From Catonia carolina (Eukaryota; Arthropoda; Insecta; Hemiptera; Achilidae): a stretch of DNA of 64,000 nucleotides. The DNA lies in NCBI GenBank assembly GCA_035578175.1, contig JAQMRL010000001.1, positions 238,157,038-238,221,037 of the forward strand. Direction: 5' to 3'. Within the stretch, counting starts at the first letter, position 1; every line of letters begins with the position of its first letter. Shown piece after piece: positions 48,003 through 59,559 of the stretch. The position numbers were made by a program, and so were the translations under genes. The notes under the pieces were generated by a model. It was given only the letters and a program-made list of their open reading frames with translations. It had not been told where the DNA came from and did not search any database.

Positions 48003-48187
48003 ATGCCGACCGCATTGGCGTAGTTGGTAACGTGCTCGCCTCTCATTATGCGGTCGTGGGTTCGAATCCCACTCAGGCATGGCATACGTTACAAAAAATC
48101 ATTTCATCCTCGATTGTAAACAGTTACACCCAACGACGTCGCTAATGAACGTTGCAGTTGATGCAATGTTAAATAAAAAAATAAATA
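48003..48187 (+). repeat. SINE-1 reference copy
   Basis: tRNA-like head about 75 bp long: A box TGGCGTAGTTGG, a loop with CTCATTA (Met-type CAT), a perfect T arm GTGGG-TTCGAAT-CCCAC and a B box GGTTCGAATCC. Body and tail: GTCGCTAATGAACG, TTGCAGTTGATGCAATG, TTAAATAAAAAAATAAATA. TAAAGAT occurs at both flanks. The anticodon stem does not pair, so this is a SINE, not tRNA-Met. Confidence 0.82.
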
Positions 48188-48200
48188 AAGATTTTGTAAA

Positions 48201-48494
48201 TCAGTGAATAAAAAGTATGCTTATTAGCATTCTGGGCCCTCTGAAAAGCATCTATTTTTTAACCTCCAAATTGACACCGTCACGTTGTTCATCACAGGGT
48301 TTGAGTAATGAAGTTCATTACTCTCAGAGGAGATAACTCTGACTAGTGTATTTTACACCTCTGCCTCTTCTGCTCTTAAATGCTTCTGTCATATAATTGG
48401 CTGACTATGTGATAAGAAACACAACGATTTTTTGTAGCCCTGGAACTAGCAGATCGAGTACAAATAATTAAACACTACACCTGTCTATTATAGG
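48201..48494 (-). mobile_element. Element A copy, 3' end missing
   Basis: Matches from the TCAGTGAATAAAAAGTATGC region to CACCTGTCTATTATAGG. The 3' hairpins and tail are lost. It begins about 14 bp after the SINE-1 tail, so the SINE may have landed in it. Confidence 0.72.
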
Positions 48495-50473
48495 TAATAT
48501 ATCAAAGTATTATTATTACAATATATCAAAGGTAAAAGAAAAATCGATAAATGTAGTTCCACTTTAGTTTACAAAATGGTGGTAAAAAACTACAATTAGC
48601 AATTTCTTTTCAGGAAGTATCAGGTTTTATGTTTTCTTCTGTTGAGTATTATGTTTCGTCGAGAATATTGTGATAATGGAAACGTAGAAACAAGTCAGCG
48701 CATAGTATTTTAACTTTATATCTTAACAGTTTAAAATTGTTTGAATTCCTCAAAGTACAAATAAATTTGTATGCAAAGAAGTACTCACAATAATAAAAAA
48801 AATCAATTTTGAAACAATTTATAGTTCAGAAGAGACTGAAATCATTGAAATAGTGAAAAAGGAAAACAGAGACAAAAGTCAGACGGAGAAATGTTTCCTG
48901 TTTAAAAGAACTTAGAATTCAAGAAAAAGAAGAAATTAATAACGATCAAAATAACAATAAAAGAAACTATCAAAGGCACGAATGAAGCTGAAAGATTTTT
49001 CTTTCAATAGCAACACTAAAGAAATTCAATAAAAGTACTAACATAGTTCATTAAATTCAATTGTCAAATATTGTTCTGTTAGATATCAAATAACATTCTT
49101 TTATATTATTAAATTTTATAGTAACATTTCAGAAAATAAGGTAATTTTGTTTTCCTTACGGAACTCATAAACATTAACGAGTTTTATTATTATAATACCA
49201 AGTAATATTATTGAATTTTCAAAGAAAATATAAGTACCGAAATTTATACATTTTTACAATCTTAGAAATCTATCGACAGTGGAGTGAGAAAGAAATGTAA
49301 TAGTGAGAAAAACAAAAAGTAAAAGAAGTAAGAAAAACTTAGTAAGTGTAATAAACGGATTAAACAGCTCTTCACACATTTCATAACACCAAGTTTATGC
49401 TTTCCAGTTTTTTTTTAGAGAAAATCTACATCACCATTCAGGCTTAAATCTGAAGACTAAAATTTCTTAATCAACTCCCGAGGATGTTTCTGAGTTAGTA
49501 CTTCCGGAGCAAATATGCAAAATTTGATTAATTCTCGTTAAACCGGCTTGAAAGATTTTTATTAAATATCCTTTTTTAACAATTTTTGAATTTATTCTTT
49601 GGGGGTTAAGTTTCGGGAGGTCTGAGTGGTTCTTCTGGGAAAATTTGTGAGTTGTCTTTTCGGAAAATTAATTTCTTTCAAAATTCCAGCCTTAAGGTAG
49701 ACTTAAAGGTCAAAATTTCAATTTTTGTCTTTGATTTAATTTGGTACGATTTTCGGTTAAATTCTGTTATCTGTCCATCAAACGTAAACTTTTTTGGACA
49801 CGAATTGTAATTCAAAAATGTTGATATTGTAAATAATGGAAAAACAATGCATTACTTTGATAAAGTTTGAAATTTACTTACAGTAAACATTAGTGTTAAG
49901 GCCCACCATTTTCACAATCTTGCAGACACTTCCGCTACATAGGTAACTGTCCAAAATCTATGAATGATTACCATAACGGCGTCTAAAATTAGATTTGGTT
50001 ACCAGCCATATTCTCTACTCTGTATTGGTGTAGGCCTAATATATACCCTTTAAACTGGGTTGGTGAAATTTGAGCTATGATTGGCTGTGATGCTCAAAGC
50101 TCTGTTTTGCATTTTTTACCCCTAGATAAAAATGTTAGTTTGGTGGGCAGATAAAAGAGTTTAACCCGATTTCAATCACTTGGGTGGTCGTGAAATTTAC
50201 TAAAGAACGACGTAAATAGTTCTGTTATGGCACAAATTTAAAATCGTCGTGTAAGACATTATTGAAACACAAATGGGAGTGTCAGAAGCATGTTTCAAGA
50301 ATTTAGACTAGAAGATCTAGATGGACTTATGATTACACTCTGTTCGGGCACCAAGTTTACTGGTTCAGCGACGAGTTGAAATTGGTCGCAAATAGGGGTA
50401 GTAAATTAAATTTTTGGAAAAGAGGTTTAAAAGAGTAGGTATATCCAGTAACGAGCCAAAATGCACTAATCTC
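48495..50473. other. AT-rich intergenic
   Basis: No feature recognised. Confidence 0.4.
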
Positions 50474-50482
50474 GCCTAGGAG

Positions 50483-51276
50483 ATTTTATTTACGTCATCA
50501 GCCGAAAGGTTGGTTTGAACCTCTAGACGCTTTACAAAGTAAAACAAAAGTAAGGTTTACACTTGCCTTCCTTAATGAGTAGATAAATATGCTTATCAGC
50601 ATGCCAGGGCCTCCGAAAAGCATCTCATTTTCACCCTGTAAATAGCAACTTCAGTTCATTCACCACAGGGGTCTGGCTGTATAATGAAATTCATTGATCT
50701 CAAAGGAAACAACTTTGACTACACTGTTTTTCAAAGCTGATGAGCTCTGAAGGTATGCATTGCCCTCTACCCACTTCATAGCTAGCCAATGATTTGCCAG
50801 CAACGTTGCCAATACTCTCGTAGTTCTGTTAAGTTTTCATCAGCCATTTTTTTGGTCTTCGAATAACAGTTATAACCTATGAACATACAACCAGCTGATT
50901 ATATTATAAAGTATTGCATGTGAACGCGCTCTATAATCGATGTGTTCAGTACGAGACGCAAGGCCCGAGTGAACTACTGTGGCTCGTATACGCATGCGTA
51001 TACACGTAATGTTTGTCAAGCTGGTACATTCGTACAATTTGACAACGCTCGCAAACGTTTGATTGGTCTAAACGCGTGAAACAGCAGAGCTCATCAACCG
51101 TGAAAAGTATTGTAGCGTATTTTACACCTCTACCTCTTCTGTTCTTAAATGCTTCTGTCACATAATTGGCTGACTATGAAGAAACAGAGAACCATGAGAA
51201 ACAGAACTATTTTTTGTAGCCCTGGAACTAGCAGATCGAGTGTAAATAAATGTAAGACTATACCTGCCTGTTATCT
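50483..51276 (-). mobile_element. Element A copy interrupted by a MITE
   Basis: GCCTAGGAG at 50474-50482 and 51277-51285 is a 9-bp duplication. Subtracting the 391-bp MITE and its TA leaves about 401 bp, the normal full length. The 3' part (50483-50721) has CGTCATCAGCCGAAAGG. The 5' part resumes at about 51113. Confidence 0.88.
50722..51112. mobile_element. TA-type MITE (391 bp)
   Basis: Left end CACTGTTTTTCAAAGCTGAT, then GAGCTCTG. Right end read inward CAATACTTTTCACGGTTGAT, then GAGCTCTG. TA at 50720-50721 and 51113-51114. Removal restores the element A consensus (GACTA-GTGTATTTTACACC). TA duplications are typical of Tc1/mariner-class MITEs. No transposase. The interior includes the palindrome-like TATACGCATGCGTATA at about 50988. 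Confidence 0.82.
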
Positions 51277-51285
51277 GCCTAGGAG

Positions 51286-52371
51286 CTATAGATATCATTG
51301 AGTAACAAAAGAGTAATACTGTATGTTTAACGTCGTAAAATGAAAGTTACTGAGGTAGATATTTCCAGTCCACCGTAATACACCCACAGGTTTTGAAATA
51401 AACTTAATGAAATTTAAAATCTGCATGGAAACCAAACACAAAAAAATTATCAAGATTGTAATACAATGATAATACTGATACTGTTAAAAGAAATTAAATT
51501 CATTACTCTGACATTTTGATATTCCCCAAAATGTACTGTCCAAGGAAAAAGACGAAAGTTAAATTTTCTGTCCATTAAAATTAAAAAAAAAAAAAAATTT
51601 TTGATTGAGGGGAAAAATTCACTATTTAATACGATAAGTGTTTTGAAAACGTGGAAAGAATATGGTACAAATTTATTTAAACCTAAGTAAATTACATAAT
51701 ATAAATAACAATAAAAAATTCAATTACAGTACTTTTTAATAAATAATATAAATTCAATTCAATTAAAATATTTATTCCATTGAAAAGTATTTTTAATTAA
51801 ATTCCTCTTCAAAATATTTTCAAATGGATGAGTAAGTTCACATATGAATGGATTGTTTAAAAAGAGAGAGAAAGGTAGGTGGAAGGGAAACGAGTGAGAG
51901 ATGGGGGGGGGAGAGAACGATCACCTAGGAATGTAATAAGAGAAAAAGGAGAGTATGGGAGGGAGGCAGAGCGAACTGTAGTTATATTATCCTAATTATT
52001 GAGTCGTATAATTTAAATTAAATAATCCTAATTGGAAGAGACGGATGGAAATGTATATTGTACGTATTCAATGTAAACGAAGCATACATTGTGTGCATAC
52101 AGGATGTCACAAAAAACAAACTGTGTTTCAGGTACTTTCGCTCGACGATTCAGACATCTACTAAAATTTGCATCATGTATTTTCCAAAAAAAAAACTATT
52201 TTTGTCCGATTTTTTGTTCGTTTCTATTTTAATCCAGAATAAATTTTATCGCTAATAATATGATAGAGTCGTTTTTATGGTCTATAATACGAAATTGTTG
52301 TAGAAATGCTTTGCTTGTATATTACATCCCAAACACTATACATGTGACTTTTTTTTTCATTAACGTGTATA
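51286..52371. other. AT-rich intergenic with purine-rich tract
   Basis: Poly-A near 51581-51596 and a GA-rich strand bias at 51860-51975. Nothing else. Confidence 0.4.
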
Positions 52372-52760
52372 CCCGTAACAGACAGGTGGAGTGTTAATTA
52401 TTTGCATTTAATTTGTTATTTATAGGGCTACAAAAAGCAGCTCTGTTTCTTATCACATGGTCAGCCCATTAAATCACTGAATCATTTCAGAACAGAAGAG
52501 GTAGAGATGTAAAAGACACTAATCAGAGTCATATCCTCTGAAAGTAATGAATTTCATTAAGCAGCCTGTGGTGAATGAAGTGCAGGCCGTTTTTAGGGTT
52601 TTCGGGGTGGAAAACATGTTGTGCTCTGGTATGCTGACCAGCATACTTTACAACTCAGTGAGGAAGGCAATGGTAAACCACCCCACTTCTCGTTTTACTT
52701 AGTAAAGCGTCTAAAGGTTCAAACCACCCTTTCGGCTGATGACCCAAACAACAACAACAA
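52372..52760 (+). mobile_element. Element A copy next to SINE-2
   Basis: From CCCGTAACAGACAGGTGG to AAACAACAACAACAA. Possible weak duplication (AACGTGTATA / TGCGTGTAGA). The middle is altered around 52580-52620 (TTTTCGGGGTGG). It is immediately followed by SINE-2. Confidence 0.82.
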
Positions 52761-52761
52761 A

Positions 52762-53035
52762 TGCGTGTAGATTGCACAATTGTTCAATTTGGAACAATAA
52801 GCAGCCTCATGACCCAATGAGATGAGGATGATAAGTAGGCTATAACGTGAAAATGAGGTGTAGTCTTGTACAGACTCAGGCCGATCATTCCTGAAAGAGT
52901 ACGGTTATTTGAACTTCAACTATTAAAGTACACCGGCAACCATTGTCTAGTATTCAAATCTGTATAAAAGTAACTACCTTCACTAGGATTTGAGCCAGGA
53001 ATCTTCGTCTCAGCTGTTAAACAGTGACTAGCGGC
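52762..53035 (-). repeat. SINE-2 copy (minus)
   Basis: GCGTGTAGATTGCACAATTG, CATGACCCAATGAGATGAGG, GTAGTCTTGTACAGACTCAG, CACCGGCAACCATTGTCTAG and ACTAGGATTTGAGCCAGGAA follow the family in order. Confidence 0.8.
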
Positions 53036-53205
53036 GACAACTTTACTTCTAGATCAAACCGGTGGGTTACATAACTTACATTCTTTTTTCAAAACAGCCG
53101 TTTCGATAATTGTATTTGGTTACTAAGTAAATATTTTGTATTATTTTGGTTGCTAAGGAAAGTTTGTCAAAATGAACGTACTCGTACAAAATGTTATCTT
53201 GTTAG

Positions 53206-53605
53206 AGCGGACGCCATTAAGCTTGACGGTTTTCTGAAGTGCGCAGAAGGCTTATTTTGGCAATGGTGCGCTCGTTAGCCTTAGCGAGTGGTGGGGGACA
53301 GTGCCGTACTAACTGTGATCAGAGTCACGTCGCTCTCGCAACGTTATATATCAGCTAATCTGAAAACATTAGTCTGTAATATGTTGTATGACGTGATAGG
53401 CGTTAATTGTAGTATTTTTTTTTAATATACAATGTTTACAACTGAATGTTTTTAAAGTCGCTAGTAGATGATAATTTACATCGTTTAGAACATGTGATTT
53501 AATAATAGGCAATTCGGTACTAAGACAGGAAATCTACCGACTGAATCCGAACTGTTCGAGCGCAACACCGGAAAGCTTATTTGGCGTCCATTCTACTTAC
53601 TCTTG
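53206..53605. mobile_element. Candidate MITE (~400 bp)
   Basis: GAGCGGACGCCATTAAGCTT near the left and AAGCTTATTTGGCGTCC near the right form imperfect inverted ends (about 75% over 30 bp). The interior is less AT-rich than its flanks. The target duplication is not convincing. It could instead be a promoter-like GC island. Confidence 0.35.
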
Positions 53606-55678
53606 CACTATATGACTATACAGGAAGGAAAGTATTGTTTTAATGTCGATTTTTCGTAATCGAGTTCTTTTTTTATGGAATTTGAATAAAAACCGTTATA
53701 GTAAAAGATATTCGTTTTCTAATTTAAAAGAAATCATTACTGATGTGCGATAAAGTCTTATTGTAAAATTTCTAGATCACATCTAGATCTATACTAATAT
53801 TCGTTGATGTTAGCAGTAAACTTTTCACGCGTAGAATTGTTTCATCCAATGGCTGTAGCACTGTTCACATGATGAATTCACTGCCAATATAGCAGTTCAG
53901 ATGTGATACATTGTATTACAGAGATTCATTCAACCCATAAAAAGTATGCGCTGTAAAAATATCGATGATTGTTTATAAAACATCCGCCTGTGAAATGATA
54001 CTTCAGTTCTAACACCTCGTGCATTACTGTCATCACTGGCTGAGAAATTAGTCTCTTTGTATGCTCTATGCAGCAGAAAAACCTTAATATTCCCTACCCA
54101 AATTTTGACGTGGTGTATTGTAACGTGTATACACATCATCCATTGTCATTATCATAACCATTATTGGGAATATTATTGAAAATAAAGAAATATTACTTAA
54201 TTATCACAACTACTTTCGGGAAAACCTCAACGGAAGTTTTATTAATTTAGTCAAAAAAATGTAGGCTACGCCTCCCGATTAAATATAAGTCGGTCTTCGG
54301 GCCAGCCCCGTTAGTTAACCAGTAGAAAGTAACTATTAATTTTTAAGTGACATTTCTCGGACAAGCGACTTTGTACGGTGACCAGCAATACATGAACAAA
54401 CTCCTACGAGGGTCCTTGTTTATACTCACTTGTATTCCATGTTAAAAATCCAGCTGTCCAGCGATCAAATCGGATGGTATCTTGGTTATAGTTGTCGATA
54501 ATAAAAAATAATAGCTAACAAACTTAATAATCTTTGGAGATTGTGAAACTTTTCAAATAATTAATACAGGGCTTAAGAAAATGGAACTGTGCATTATCTA
54601 TAGTAGTACTTATTTTAAAAGGAAAACCTGAAGAAGTGTTGAAATATAATGTGACAGGCACTCGTTATCAAACAAAATGTAAAAAAATAGCTGAAGAAAA
54701 CTACAAATTTTAAATAATTTTACAATTATTTGCGCCCGTGCAAAGAACGGACGGGCGCAAATTGGGTGCATTAAATAAACAGGTTTATTGATTTTCCCGG
54801 TTTGGAAATTATATACCAAATTTCACCCGCCTAGGGGATCGGAAATTTAGAGAATTAAATAAGAATGAGTGAAACAGTCAGTGAGGGGTTTCCTAATTTA
54901 TAAATAAGTATTTTACATAATATATACGTTAATTAGAGGCTTCATTAGAAAGATAATCCAGTTTTCATTCAATTAATTGTCAAATGATTTTTGAGTCATC
55001 CTACATACGTTCATAAGTATGTGTTTGTTACACGTCGAGCTAACATTTTAATTAGTTTGTTAATGACTATTTAATCTGCATTTATATAATAGAAGAAGAG
55101 CGGCTGTTACCGTTGGGTGCAGCTGATAGGACTTCTGGGACATATTTAATTGTAAACAAAAGAGTGAAAAGGGCAAAACAAAACGAACGGCGGGAATAAT
55201 TCATCAAATTAAAGTGTTTCCCTTGTTTCAATGTATCCGTTGTCTCTGCTATGATATGAATGCAAGCTGAAATACGAGGTATTGTGCAAATGGCAATGTA
55301 TTGTCTTTAAAATATTGGTTATGTATCACCGGGAATGCAGACTGTCATAATTATTAAATAGATTAGATAATTGTACGATGAAATTGTATGGATAATTCAG
55401 TTTTTAATTTTTAATTATGAAATCAATGACAAATTTTCGTTTACATATCAAATTTGGTTCTCGAAATGATTTTTTTTTTATTATCGTAACGTTTTTGTTC
55501 GCAGAACAAAATGAATGGTATATTTGATTTGTTTTATTTTCAGGTAAAAATACTATGTCAATTGAGATAAAAAGTACAACGAATTACCTGTTCAAAATTT
55601 TAAACATTATTAATGATCATTATTGTACTTTTTTCAATTATTCAGGTTCATTTATTCAACAGATATTCGTTATCTCTC
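53606..55678. other. Intergenic
   Basis: Open frames at 53930-54139 and 54610-54819 have no recognisable domain. Nothing else supported. Confidence 0.4.
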
Positions 55679-55681
55679 TTA

Positions 55682-56674
55682 AGGCCATTTCACATTAGCG
55701 TAGCGTCGCTCGAGCGACGTTTCACAAAATATTGCTTGCATCGATTATTAATACTCGATATACGGACCGACCAGATCGATTTTATAAAATTTAAATTAGA
55801 TAGTCTTTTGTTTTATTAAACGTTTGTCTTGTTTTTCTTATTTTAGTGTTTTTCATTTGCAACTAGATTTTTAGTTGCTTGTGTAAAAAGCTGTCGTCTT
55901 TTTTACACTAGCTGACGCGTTTCTTGTTTCACAGATTGCCTATTGTTTATTTTTTTTACATTTTGTCGTTAAAACGTGTGGCTTTGACATTCTATTTTTA
56001 CAAGCTTTAGAAATTTACAATCAATTAAAATTTAAAGCAATATTTCTTAAGCTTATCTTTGCCTATGTATTTTTGATACTTAAAATTGCTTCGCTAAACT
56101 CCCGGGCAAATGCCCATTTATAAAATATCATGTACACTGCGCATTTAAACGGCTTACATACTAAATGAAACAGATTAACTTTGCTTGGTTTCTCTAAAAT
56201 GATAACAACTTCTTCCCAAGCTAAGTCGCACATTTTAGCGTACCTATATTCTTATCTTGAGCACAGTCCCACAACATGGGATGTTGTTCACTTGGTTTAT
56301 TAATTCTGTCAACGGTTTTCCAATGCAACTGGAACATTCACAGCGAGAGACTTTTGTTGCAGCAGATAGAAACCAGAACAGCTGTTGACAGACGCAGTGC
56401 GCATGCGTGAGCCAAGCTACGTTTGCGACGCTACAAATGCAGGCGTAGTCAGGGATACGCATATTACGTAGCTCGAGCGACGCGACGCTACGGCTGTCTA
56501 AAATGCACCATTAGATTGCATTACAAGATACGTTTTGCCGTCGCTCGGGCTGTTAGTATGAAATTGTCACGTAACTCGGCGACGCTACGGCAGTCTGAAA
56601 TGCACCATTAGATTACATTACGAGATAAGTCCGCAACATCGCTCAAGCGACGCTACGCCAATGTGAAATGGCCT
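55682..56674. mobile_element. PIF/Harbinger-like non-autonomous element (993 bp)
   Basis: 38-bp terminal inverted repeats with three mismatches. The left begins AGGCCATTTCACATTAGCGT and the right, read inward, AGGCCATTTCACATTGGCGT. Both continue AGCGTCGCTYGAGCGAYG. TTA flanks both sides (55679-55681 and 56675-56677), the 3-bp duplication expected for this superfamily. Near the right end a ~98-bp unit containing AAATGCACCATTAGATT occurs twice (about 56501 and 56599). No transposase or Myb/MADF frame was recognised, so it would depend on a relative elsewhere. Confidence 0.82.
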
Positions 56675-56677
56675 TTA

Positions 56678-57099
56678 GTTCACATAAAACGTTATTCTTG
56701 AATATACAAAAACACAACCTTCCTTCATTAAATTTAAATTTAATAATAGAATTTGGAAAATTATTTACACTCAATCAGTTCGTTGCAGGGCTAAAATAAA
56801 TAGTTTTTTTTCCTTATTACATGGTCAGCCAATTAAATGACTGAATCACTAAAGAACAGAAGAGGTAGAGGTGCAAAATACACTAATCAGAGTTATCTGA
56901 AAGTTGAAATTTTAAGCTCTGAAAGATCTGAATTCGAAAAGTTATAGAAAACGAACTAAAATACGTTTAAAAAACTACAAAAATAAATTTGAATACTATC
57001 TCCGTCAATTATTATCTATACCCCACGGTAGTTGCAAATAACCCAAATATTGATACAACTTTAAATATAGCTAAAAATTGAAATTTTAAAAAAACCCCT
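56678..57099. other. Intergenic plus a partial element A (56752-56907)
   Basis: Apart from the A fragment, AT-rich with nothing recognised. Confidence 0.4.
56752..56907 (+). mobile_element. Element A 5' fragment
   Basis: ATTATTTACACTCAATCAG to CACTAATCAGAGTTATCTGA. Only the 5' ~40% is present, so this is a broken copy rather than ordinary 5' truncation. Confidence 0.7.
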
Positions 57100-57146
57100 A
57101 GCGTGTACGTTGCAATCTATTTAATTCAGAACAATGAGCAACTCCC
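57100..57146 (-). repeat. SINE-2 3'-end fragment
   Basis: GTGTACGTTGCAATCTATTT and AGAACAATGAGCAACTCCCC, the terminal part of SINE-2. It stops exactly where element A begins. Confidence 0.65.
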
Positions 57147-57148
57147 CT

Positions 57149-57540
57149 GTCTATAACAGACAAGTGGAGTGTCAAATTATTTACACTCAATCCGTTCGTT
57201 GCAGGGCTACAATAAATAGTTCTGTTTCTTATCACATGGTCAACCTATTACATAACTGCAGAATTTAAGAACAGAAGAGGTAGAGGTGTAAAAGACACTA
57301 ATCAGAGTTGTCCCCTCTGAAAGTAATGAATTTCATTATACAGCTACACCCTGTGGTGAATGAAATGAAGGTGTCATTTGTAGAGTGGAAAATATATGCT
57401 TTACAGAGGGTCCGGCATGTTGATAAGCGTACTTTTCCACTTAATGAGAAAGGCAAGAGAAAACCATATCACTCCTCGATTTACTTAGTAAAACCTCTAC
57501 AGGTTCAAACCAGCCTTTTGACTGATGACCTAAACAACAA
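57149..57540 (+). mobile_element. Element A copy (full length)
   Basis: GTCTATAACAGACAAGTGG to GATGACCTAAACAACAA. Carries the recurrent frame from ATG 57326 with replacement changes. No target duplication visible. The left neighbour is a SINE-2 end. Confidence 0.85.
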
Positions 57541-57568
57541 TGGAATTTTACTTTTTTTAAAATAAAAG

Positions 57569-57645
57569 GGTTGGTCTAGTGGTAAAGTCGTCGCGAATCA
57601 GCTGATAAACACCTGATTTTCAGAGAAAAAGGTTCAAGAAGGTTT
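57569..57645 (+). repeat. SINE-2 head
   Basis: GTTGGTCTAGTGGTAAAGTC (A box), AATCAGCTGATAAACACCTG, then GGTTCAAGAAGG (eroded B box). Clearest A box of the family. The body may continue at 58108. Confidence 0.6.
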
Positions 57646-58107
57646 AAATTTACGGTTCAACCAAACACTCTAATTTGCAACGCAATTTGGTATTCCAGTA
57701 AAAACCATACGCCTTATAATAAAAGCACCCCTTTACGTTAGCAACAAAACCTTACATATAGATTTGAACATTCCTTATGTCCAAAATTTTATCAAATACC
57801 TATCACAAGAACACAAGAATATGATAACCCATTGGAACGTTAACTAACCATCTTACATTTACCTGGTTATCCCACAAGACGCCTTAAATGACGCTGGAGT
57901 AGAGGCCTGCTAATTTAATATACAAATTTTATTCTTGTTGAGGCACCAATAGGGGCCCTGCCCCTCTCATCCCTATCACGACATTTACACAATTATCATA
58001 ATATTCATATTTACTTTTTTACAATTTTACAGTCGTAAATAAAGAATTGCAGAGAAAAATTTCTAGTAAAGGTAAAAATACGAATCGCTTTAAGGTGAGA
58101 AGGATTT

Positions 58108-58340
58108 TCGATGACTTGTAAACTTTTATACGGATTTTAATACTAAACAGTCAATACTAGAGTACTTTGATTAATTACTTTAATTAACCATACTCTTACA
58201 GGTATGATCGGCATGAGTCTGTACAAGACATATCGTTTACACGTCATACATATCATCCTCATCTCATTGAGAAATGCTTATTGTTCTAAATTGAACAGAT
58301 TTGCAACGTACAGACAGGTGGGATAAAAATTCAAAAAAAT
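58108..58340 (+). repeat. SINE-2 body
   Basis: CTTTTATACGGATTTTAATA, GAGTACTTTGATTAATTA, GTCTGTACAAGACATATCG and ATCATCCTCATCTCATTGAG follow the family. It may be the other half of the 57569 head, separated by about 460 bp of unrelated sequence. Confidence 0.7.
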
Positions 58341-58732
58341 CTTTCATTATGCGGATTTTTACCTTATATTACACATTAAAGTATATTTAAAGAACTGATT
58401 TTAATGCGGTTTCTGCAAAAATAATTTAAATTGCCGTTAAATTTCACATGTCTGATAAAAATAAAACATTGAATACAGAAATTGTACAGATTTAATTTTT
58501 TTAAATAATTAATTTTTGACCAAAAACAGACGTTAAAAGTGAAATTTTAAAACTAAAATAAATTTTCAAATTTTCCTATCTACTTCCCTTAGAAATATAA
58601 TTTTTTCAAAACCTTTTCGTAGTGAGCACCTACAACACGAATGAAACTTAATGTACTCTCATCGTCTAGTACAAACTTAAGTAGATTTAGCTTTCATGTA
58701 TTTGTAAATATTACCTTTTTTTAAAAGTCACA
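58341..58732. other. AT-rich intergenic
   Basis: Nothing recognised. Confidence 0.4.
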
Positions 58733-59490
58733 TGACACCAGATTTACTAAAAGCAACGTCATACTTACATATCATTCTCTCACTTTATTTTTTTTATACT
58801 AAGTATTTCTTTGTCATACAGAACAATCTCTACTACATAAGTTCATCATCAAAGAAGAATTTTTTCGATTTTTGTTGGAGTACTTTTCCTGACGTTTTTT
58901 CCTTGATTCTTCTCCAGTATTCCTTCAACCTCTCTGATCTTATCTGGCGTTCTTCGTTTCTTCTGTTCAAGTCTTGTTTTGTTTAATTTGGGGTAATTTC
59001 TGGATTTTCTTTTCAATTCTTTAAGTGAGATTTCAATTTCGTTTATGTCCTGTTCAATTTCTTTGATCCAGTAGGGCTGAGATTTTCTTCTTAGGAAAAA
59101 AAAGTTGATGATTTGTGTCGAGATTCTGGCGGAGTCAATCCTCAAGAGATTTTCAAAGAAAGAAATTCTCTTTTTCCTTATCTGCTCTGCTAGAGGTTCT
59201 GAATTTCTGTAGATTTCTTCGTTCGAGACGAGTTTCCTGATACAGTCAGAGACACATTTTTGGTCAGCGTTTTCTGATGATCTCAGTTCTAATTTTGAGA
59301 ATTTATGTTCCGCGTTGATTCTCCTGAGGCTGAAGATCGTTTCACTGCCGTATGTAATTTCCAGAAGAATCACAGTGTTGTAATGTCGGAGTTTTGAATT
59401 TATTGAAAGGTATTTTTTGTTGTAAACATTTTCTTATAACACCTTCCTTTTGGAAGATTGCTTGCTTCAAATATCTATTTGATATTGTTT
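58733..59490 (-). pseudogene. LINE-W 3' end, copy 1 (coding tail plus 3' UTR)
   Basis: The longest open tail of the family: 59373 down to 58849 with ITYGSETIFSLRRINAE, KRISFFENLLRIDSARIS, WIKEIEQDINEIEISLKEL and RLEQKKRRTPDKI. This is the region after the RT domain, beginning at the YGSET motif. To the left lies its 3' UTR (58733-58850), which recurs at 60531-60640 (GACACCAGATTTACTAAAAG, CATACAGAACAATCTC). The upstream RT core is missing (5' truncation). Frames open over 174 codons suggest moderate age. Confidence 0.75.
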
Positions 59491-59559
59491 GTATTTTTTT
59501 GTTTTATACGACCACAATAGATAACTTTAATCAAGTTTATAAAGCTTCTTCCTTTTCAT

